Shown: piece by piece, positions 4,886 through 8,231 of the stretch
Layout of the letters: each line of letters opens with the position of its first letter
How positions within the stretch are numbered: the stretch's first letter is position 1
DNA from: JANOYC01 sp031428675
GTDB taxonomy: Bacteria; Actinomycetota; Actinomycetes; Actinomycetales; Microbacteriaceae
NCBI GenBank assembly: GCA_031428675.1
Contig: JANOYC010000166.1
Location: 1-8,231, forward strand
Length of the DNA: 8,231 nt
Direction: 5' to 3'
Notes under the pieces: model-generated
What the model was told of the DNA's origin: nothing
Database searches by the model: none
Seen by the model: only the letters and a program-made list of their open reading frames with translations
Translations under genes and position numbers: made by a program

Positions 4886-6682
4886 CTAACAACTCGACAG
4901 GGCAAAGACGTTCGTGCTTAGGGCGGCGGTACCTCCGAGCAGGGTGACGCTTTGTGCTCGATAACCGTGGATGTCGTCTAGGATCGGCTGCGGCACGCAG
5001 TTGCCTGGCACCACGTAGAGCGGAGCGCCGCGTGCCCCTGCGAGCGCCGCCCCTGCGAGCGCGTCCGGGAACGCCAATCCTGTGGCGATGAAGATCTCAT
5101 CGGCCTCAATGAATCCGTCACGGACAAGAGCCTGCGAGGTCGCAAACCGGTCCGCGCCATCGACGCGATACGCACCGTTGGGTAGACCCATTGCCTGAAC
5201 GGACGCCAGAACGCCTTGGCTCACCGAATTGGGGCCACCCGCGATGACAGCATCAAACGGAGTAAGCGCGGCGACGAGGTCTTTCGTGGCCTGGTCGGCC
5301 GCGGAATCGGCGCCGCGAACCAACACTACGGCGTCTCCGAAGCCGCCTGCCGCCGCTCCGGCAGACAGCGCGTCGGGAAAATTAGACCCGGTAGCGAGAT
5401 ACACGCGATTGACGCCCACATTGTTGTTGTTAGTCATGAATACGAAGTCGACAAGCCGGCGGGACGTCTCATAGCGGTCCGCGCCCGAAATCCGTATGAC
5501 CTCGCTTGCCATCCCGTCGAGTTCGCGGAAGACCTCGCCGCCTACCGACGCCTCGCCGCCGACAACCACTATCCGGTCTGGTCGAAGTCGGAGAATCTCG
5601 TTCCGAATCACTGATGGCAATGTGCTTGGTGGAGTCAACAGGAGTGGCCCGCCGTCAAAGGCCGCCGCCGGAGCCGCGCTCAGCGCATCCGGGTAGTCCG
5701 TGCCCCTCGCGACATAGACGACCGGAGCCCCGTCTGGAAACCCGGCCTGCGAAATCCTTGCAGCCACCGCATATCGATCGGCGCCGTCGATGCGATTGGC
5801 AGTGGCCGTTGTTGATATGTAGTTGATCGGCTGCGTGAGGAACAGCGTCACCCCTGGACGGCCGTTGGAGAGGTTCGCGGTCGCGTAGTAACGCATCGCG
5901 GTGTCGTTGTCGGGCCATAACGCGTACGGCCGGGAAATCGCCGCACTGAGCGTGGATCCGTCACCCGAGATACTCGCATTCGCATCCTGCGCGACGTCAA
6001 CACTATTGAACGCGCCAATCGCGGCCTCTGACGCGCCGGTATCGGTCCAGTCGCCGTTCGGGCCCGTGGTCCAGAATCCGGGCACGGCGGTGAAGCGGAG
6101 GACATCCCCTGGCGAGACAACGAGACTCTGGGATAGGGTCGCGGCGAATGTGCGGTGATAGTTGGTCGCATTCGCACGCCCAAGATCGACCGCGACAGAT
6201 GACGACTCGGGTCCCGACATCAAGACGGCAAGCCCTGCGTCAAGACTCACTCCGTCGATGTCCGGGAACGCCTGGTCTGCCTCATTGCGGAACTCGCGGA
6301 CTTGCAACGAGAGCTGTTGACCCACGAACGATGACGCAGTCACGGGGATGGTCATCGCGCTACCGTTGTTGACGTGCTCGGTCGGCTCCTGAATGACGAC
6401 ACCGGACGACGACGTCAGGGAGACGAAATAACTGGTCAACTGAAGTGAGGTGAGCTCCACCGGGAACGACACGACGATTTGTGTCGTCGACGGCGTCAAT
6501 GTGGGGCCGGGATATGCAGCAGCGTGTTGCTCGGTAAAGTCGTCGGCGGAGACAGGAATGGTGAAGGTCGCGGCAGTCGCAGGTACCGCAATTGCCGCGA
6601 ATGCCGCGAGTGCGAACGCAAGTATGGCCGTCCCAGCGACAGCGCCAGCACGTCTGAGCGGGTGGGCGGGAAGAGCGAACAT
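4886..6682 (-). CDS. Secreted protein: unknown beta-rich region plus three CWBR2 repeats
   Basis: A 598-residue predicted exported wall-binding protein. The N-terminus MFALPAHPLRRAGAVAG leads into a hydrophobic core and a cleavage site near PATAA (about 37/38). Residues 39-295 are Thr/Ser/Val-rich and beta-like, with no family I recognise; aromatic motifs such as PGFWTTGPNGDWTDTG (201-216) and ISRPYALWPDNDTAMRYYA (249-267) may mark a ligand-binding or adhesive fold. Three CWBR2 repeats follow: NRIDGADRYAVA (from 296), RISGADRYETS (from 397) and RVDGADRFATS (from 506), each with its PDAL core. The last has Cys 562 and the terminal Cys 598. The ATG at 6682 is preferred over upstream in-frame codons (to 6805) because it has an AGGA ribosome site 5 nt away and opens directly with the signal peptide. 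The gene lies 133 bp downstream of a glycosyltransferase on the same strand and converges with the plus-strand CWBR2 pair. A short Asn run (418-421) is unusual but in frame. Confidence 0.87.
   Translation of the reverse strand: MFALPAHPLRRAGAVAGTAILAFALAAFAAIAVPATAATFTIPVSADDFTEQHAAAYPGPTLTPSTTQIVVSFPVELTSLQLTSYFVSLTSSSGVVIQEPTEHVNNGSAMTIPVTASSFVGQQLSLQVREFRNEADQAFPDIDGVSLDAGLAVLMSGPESSSVAVDLGRANATNYHRTFAATLSQSLVVSPGDVLRFTAVPGFWTTGPNGDWTDTGASEAAIGAFNSVDVAQDANASISGDGSTLSAAISRPYALWPDNDTAMRYYATANLSNGRPGVTLFLTQPINYISTTATANRIDGADRYAVAARISQAGFPDGAPVVYVARGTDYPDALSAAPAAAFDGGPLLLTPPSTLPSVIRNEILRLRPDRIVVVGGEASVGGEVFRELDGMASEVIRISGADRYETSRRLVDFVFMTNNNNVGVNRVYLATGSNFPDALSAGAAAGGFGDAVVLVRGADSAADQATKDLVAALTPFDAVIAGGPNSVSQGVLASVQAMGLPNGAYRVDGADRFATSQALVRDGFIEADEIFIATGLAFPDALAGAALAGARGAPLYVVPGNCVPQPILDDIHGYRAQSVTLLGGTAALSTNVFALSSC
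5673..5692 (-). repeat. 20-bp identical block, inverted partner of 2520-2539
   Basis: This block encodes PDALSAA in the first CWBR2 repeat of the minus-strand gene. It matches 2520-2539 base for base in inverted orientation. Confidence 0.6.
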
Positions 6683-6687
6683 TCGAG

Positions 6688-6692
6688 TCCTC
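6688..6692 (-). promoter_or_regulatory. Ribosome binding site of the third CWBR2 gene
   Basis: Minus-strand GAGGA lies 5 nt before the ATG at 6682 and decides this start over the upstream in-frame ATG/GTG codons. Confidence 0.55.
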
Positions 6693-6762
6693 ACGAAGTT
6701 ATATGGCCGCGTGGGAATGGAATGCGTGCCTTGAGGTGCCAGCCTAGGGCGCCTAATAGCGG

Positions 6763-6783
6763 TCGTCCACTCGGAGTCGACGA
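6763..6783 (-). terminator. Weak hairpin after the glycosyltransferase gene
   Basis: On the minus strand TCGTCGACT pairs with AGTGGACGA around the loop CCG, with one internal G-G mismatch. It starts about 30 nt after the glycosyltransferase stop. There is no T-tract, so termination here is doubtful; the remaining spacer would have to hold any promoter for the third CWBR2 gene. Confidence 0.25.
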
Positions 6784-6815
6784 GGTTCCTAAGTTGCCGG
6801 TGCAAGCGGGGAATC

Positions 6816-7685
6816 TCACCGCTCCGGGTGCTGCTCGAGGTAGCTCACGAACTCTCGCTTGAGCGAAATGAGGTCGTGGTGCTGGTTGAGTTCCTCCTGC
6901 ACCATGATGACGGGCGTGTCGACTTTTCGGAGCGTCCCGCCGTCGCGACGCACCCGGTGGCACGCCCATATGTCCTCTATAAATCCGTACTTCGGTGGCA
7001 ACGCAGTGAAGAATGTGCGGTCGGAAACGATCGCGCTGTCGAATATCGCGCCACCAGTTCCGACGTAGCTCGCTTCTTCTCCGTCGCGCAACGCCCGACG
7101 GTCCCAATAGTCTGCACCGTAGGCGTAAGCCCAGAAGCCAGCGATAGTCGCGGGGCGATGGGCCGCGAGAAGATCGTGAACGAAGGTGGGGCTGACATCC
7201 TGATCGTCATCAAGCGTGATGAACGGGCCGATATAACCCTCGCGAATAATCTGGCGGCCGACCACGAACCGCGCAATTCCGCCAAGGTTGTGCGCCGATT
7301 CGAACAACTCGATTCGGGCCAAGGCGCCGGTCGGGCCGAACTTCTCGATGTCACGGACGTAGCGAGACGTGTACTCCGGCTTGTTGTTCCACAGCACAAG
7401 CCGCACTGTCCGGGTGGTCGCCTGTTCGGCGAGCATCCGGAGGACGTGAGGTAGTCGGTCGGGCCGGCGCCACAGGCAAACGATGACCGCAATGTCGGAG
7501 TCGCGCACATCGCCGAGCGCGAGTGTGCGGCGTGCTCGACGCCACATCGCGCGACGCAAGGCAAGTGACCACATCACGAGAGGTTTCGTAGCGCGCGCCC
7601 AATTCTCGAGCTTGTTCGCCTCGACCGTCAGCCGATGCAAATGCAGCCGACGAAGGATCGAACCAACCAGCGATCGTAGCGACAC
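6816..7685 (-). CDS. GT-A type glycosyltransferase
   Basis: A 289-residue predicted cytoplasmic glycosyltransferase of the GT2-like superfamily; donor and acceptor cannot be read from the sequence. Motifs in order: the first strand with VCLWRRPDRLPHVLRML (69-85), VLWNN (97-101), NLGGIARF (133-140), the metal and nucleotide-sugar site FITLDDDQD (155-163), the acceptor-side loop YVGTGGAIFDS (207-217), and the acidic pair E237-D238 in GFIEDIWACHR. About 60 residues rich in Arg and hydrophobic residues precede the catalytic fold and may associate with the membrane, but no clear transmembrane helix is seen. The start is the GTG at 7685, with AGGGG 6 nt upstream. It sits 33 bp downstream of rfbA on the same strand, so the two are probably cotranscribed, which points to a role in making the same dTDP-sugar-containing glycan. 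It is not a WbbL copy: the motifs differ clearly from the plus-strand enzyme. Confidence 0.8.
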   Translation of the reverse strand: MSLRSLVGSILRRLHLHRLTVEANKLENWARATKPLVMWSLALRRAMWRRARRTLALGDVRDSDIAVIVCLWRRPDRLPHVLRMLAEQATTRTVRLVLWNNKPEYTSRYVRDIEKFGPTGALARIELFESAHNLGGIARFVVGRQIIREGYIGPFITLDDDQDVSPTFVHDLLAAHRPATIAGFWAYAYGADYWDRRALRDGEEASYVGTGGAIFDSAIVSDRTFFTALPPKYGFIEDIWACHRVRRDGGTLRKVDTPVIMVQEELNQHHDLISLKREFVSYLEQHPER

Positions 7686-7718
7686 CGACGACCCCTAACT
7701 GTCAACTACCGCGACCGG

Positions 7719-8231
7719 TCAAGAACCGTCCGACACGAGCCCCCGAAGGTACACGCCGTACCCGCTTTTGGCGAGGGGCGCGGCGAGAGCGAGCAGTTGA
7801 GCGTCGTCGATCCAGCCGGCGCGCCATGCGATCTCTTCAATGCAACCGATCTTGTGCCCTTGGCGGTCTTCAATGACCCGTACATACTCGGATGCCTGCA
7901 TCATGGACTCGAAAGTGCCAGTGTCAAGCCACGCGGTGCCGCGATCGAGCACCTGCACTTGCAGTTTGCCTGCGGCCAGGTAGCGCTCGTTGATGGTGGA
8001 AATCTCGAGTTCCCCGCGCTCGCTCGGCTCGATCGTCTTCGCAATGCCGACCACGTCGTTGTCGTAGAAGTACAGGCCGGGAACGGCGTAGTTGCTCTTC
8101 GGCTTGGCTGGCTTCTCCTCGATGGACAAGGCGACGAAGTCGTCATCGAACTCGACCACGCCGTAGGCGATCGGATTGGCTACGTGATAGGCGAATATGA
8201 GGCCGCCGTCGATCTCCTCGTTGGACCGCAG
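7719..8231 (-). CDS. rfbA: Glucose-1-phosphate thymidylyltransferase, 3' part
   Basis: This is the C-terminal 170 residues of RfbA, which joins dTTP and glucose-1-phosphate to give dTDP-glucose, the first step towards dTDP-L-rhamnose. The usual protein is about 290 residues, so roughly the first 120, including the N-terminal nucleotide-binding signature, lie beyond the window. The frame runs through to the edge, beginning LRSNEEIDGGLIFAYHVANP; the GTG at 8159 is internal. Diagnostic motifs are AYGVVEFD (22-29 of the visible part), SIEEKPAKPKSNYAVPGLYFYD (36-57), RGELEIS (72-78), RGTAWLDTGT (98-107) and KIGCIEEIAW (127-136). The protein ends SDGS at the TGA at 7719-7721. A glycosyltransferase gene follows after 33 bp on the same strand. 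Together with the WbbL-type enzyme at the other end of the window, it supports dTDP-rhamnose as a building block of the glycan made by this locus. Confidence 0.93.
   Translation of the reverse strand: MRSNEEIDGGLIFAYHVANPIAYGVVEFDDDFVALSIEEKPAKPKSNYAVPGLYFYDNDVVGIAKTIEPSERGELEISTINERYLAAGKLQVQVLDRGTAWLDTGTFESMMQASEYVRVIEDRQGHKIGCIEEIAWRAGWIDDAQLLALAAPLAKSGYGVYLRGLVSDGS

Noticed and set aside
5216..5614. Plus-strand 132-residue frame inside the third CWBR2 gene
   Set aside because: Antisense shadow of CWBR2 repeats with the expected mirrored composition.
2250..6682. CRISPR-like or tandem DNA repeat array
   Set aside because: The repetition is at protein level (CWBR2 repeats of about 95 residues); the DNA copies have diverged and there are no spacers.
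7673..7705. TTGACA-like -35 (minus strand 7700-7705) with TACGAT as -10 before the glycosyltransferase
   Set aside because: The spacer is 21 nt, too long, and the -10 would lie inside the coding region.
1..8231. tRNA genes, IS elements or transposase remnants marking a mobile island
   Set aside because: None seen on either strand; mobility is not supported directly.

Overview
The window looks like high-GC actinobacterial DNA, most likely from Microbacteriaceae or a close relative. This rests on GC-rich codon choice, use of GTG starts, multi-copy cell wall-binding repeat 2 (CWBR2, Pfam PF04122) secreted proteins, an Excalibur-type small protein, and a WbbL-type rhamnosyltransferase resembling the mycobacterial enzyme. 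The family assignment is inference from remembered protein similarity, not a database search.

Layout. The left edge (1-1454, + strand) is a surface-polysaccharide block: the 3' part of a Wzt-type ABC exporter ATPase, then directly a WbbL-type rhamnosyltransferase. Convergent to it (1491-2066, - strand) lie a small Excalibur-domain ORF and, just upstream of that, the last 70 codons of a membrane protein whose 5' end is missing. A leader of about 180 bp with two stem-loops precedes a secreted CWBR2 protein (2250-3803, +) carrying three CWBR2 repeats and a tandem Cys-containing C-terminal domain. Its TGA stop is followed, in the same frame and with no start codon, by a second complete set of three CWBR2 repeats (3804-4766). 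Tail-to-tail with this, 119 bp away, is a third CWBR2 protein (4886-6682, -) with a signal peptide and an unrecognised beta-rich N-terminal region. The right edge (6816-8231, -) is polysaccharide synthesis again: a GT-A type glycosyltransferase and the 3' part of rfbA (glucose-1-phosphate thymidylyltransferase).

How it may work together. RfbA starts dTDP-rhamnose synthesis, WbbL-type enzymes use dTDP-rhamnose to begin a lipid-linked wall glycan, and Wzt-type transporters export finished lipid-linked glycan. The CWBR2 proteins in the middle are predicted to be secreted. In Clostridioides difficile, triple CWB2 modules hold proteins to the wall by binding an anionic surface polymer, and several cwp genes sit beside the genes for that polymer. 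The arrangement here suggests, as inference only, a glycan-assembly locus that also carries proteins able to bind its product.

The most unusual parts are the in-frame CWBR2 tail behind a stop codon, its very different codon use, and the accessory-looking stretch (about 1490-6810) set between two blocks of core glycan genes.
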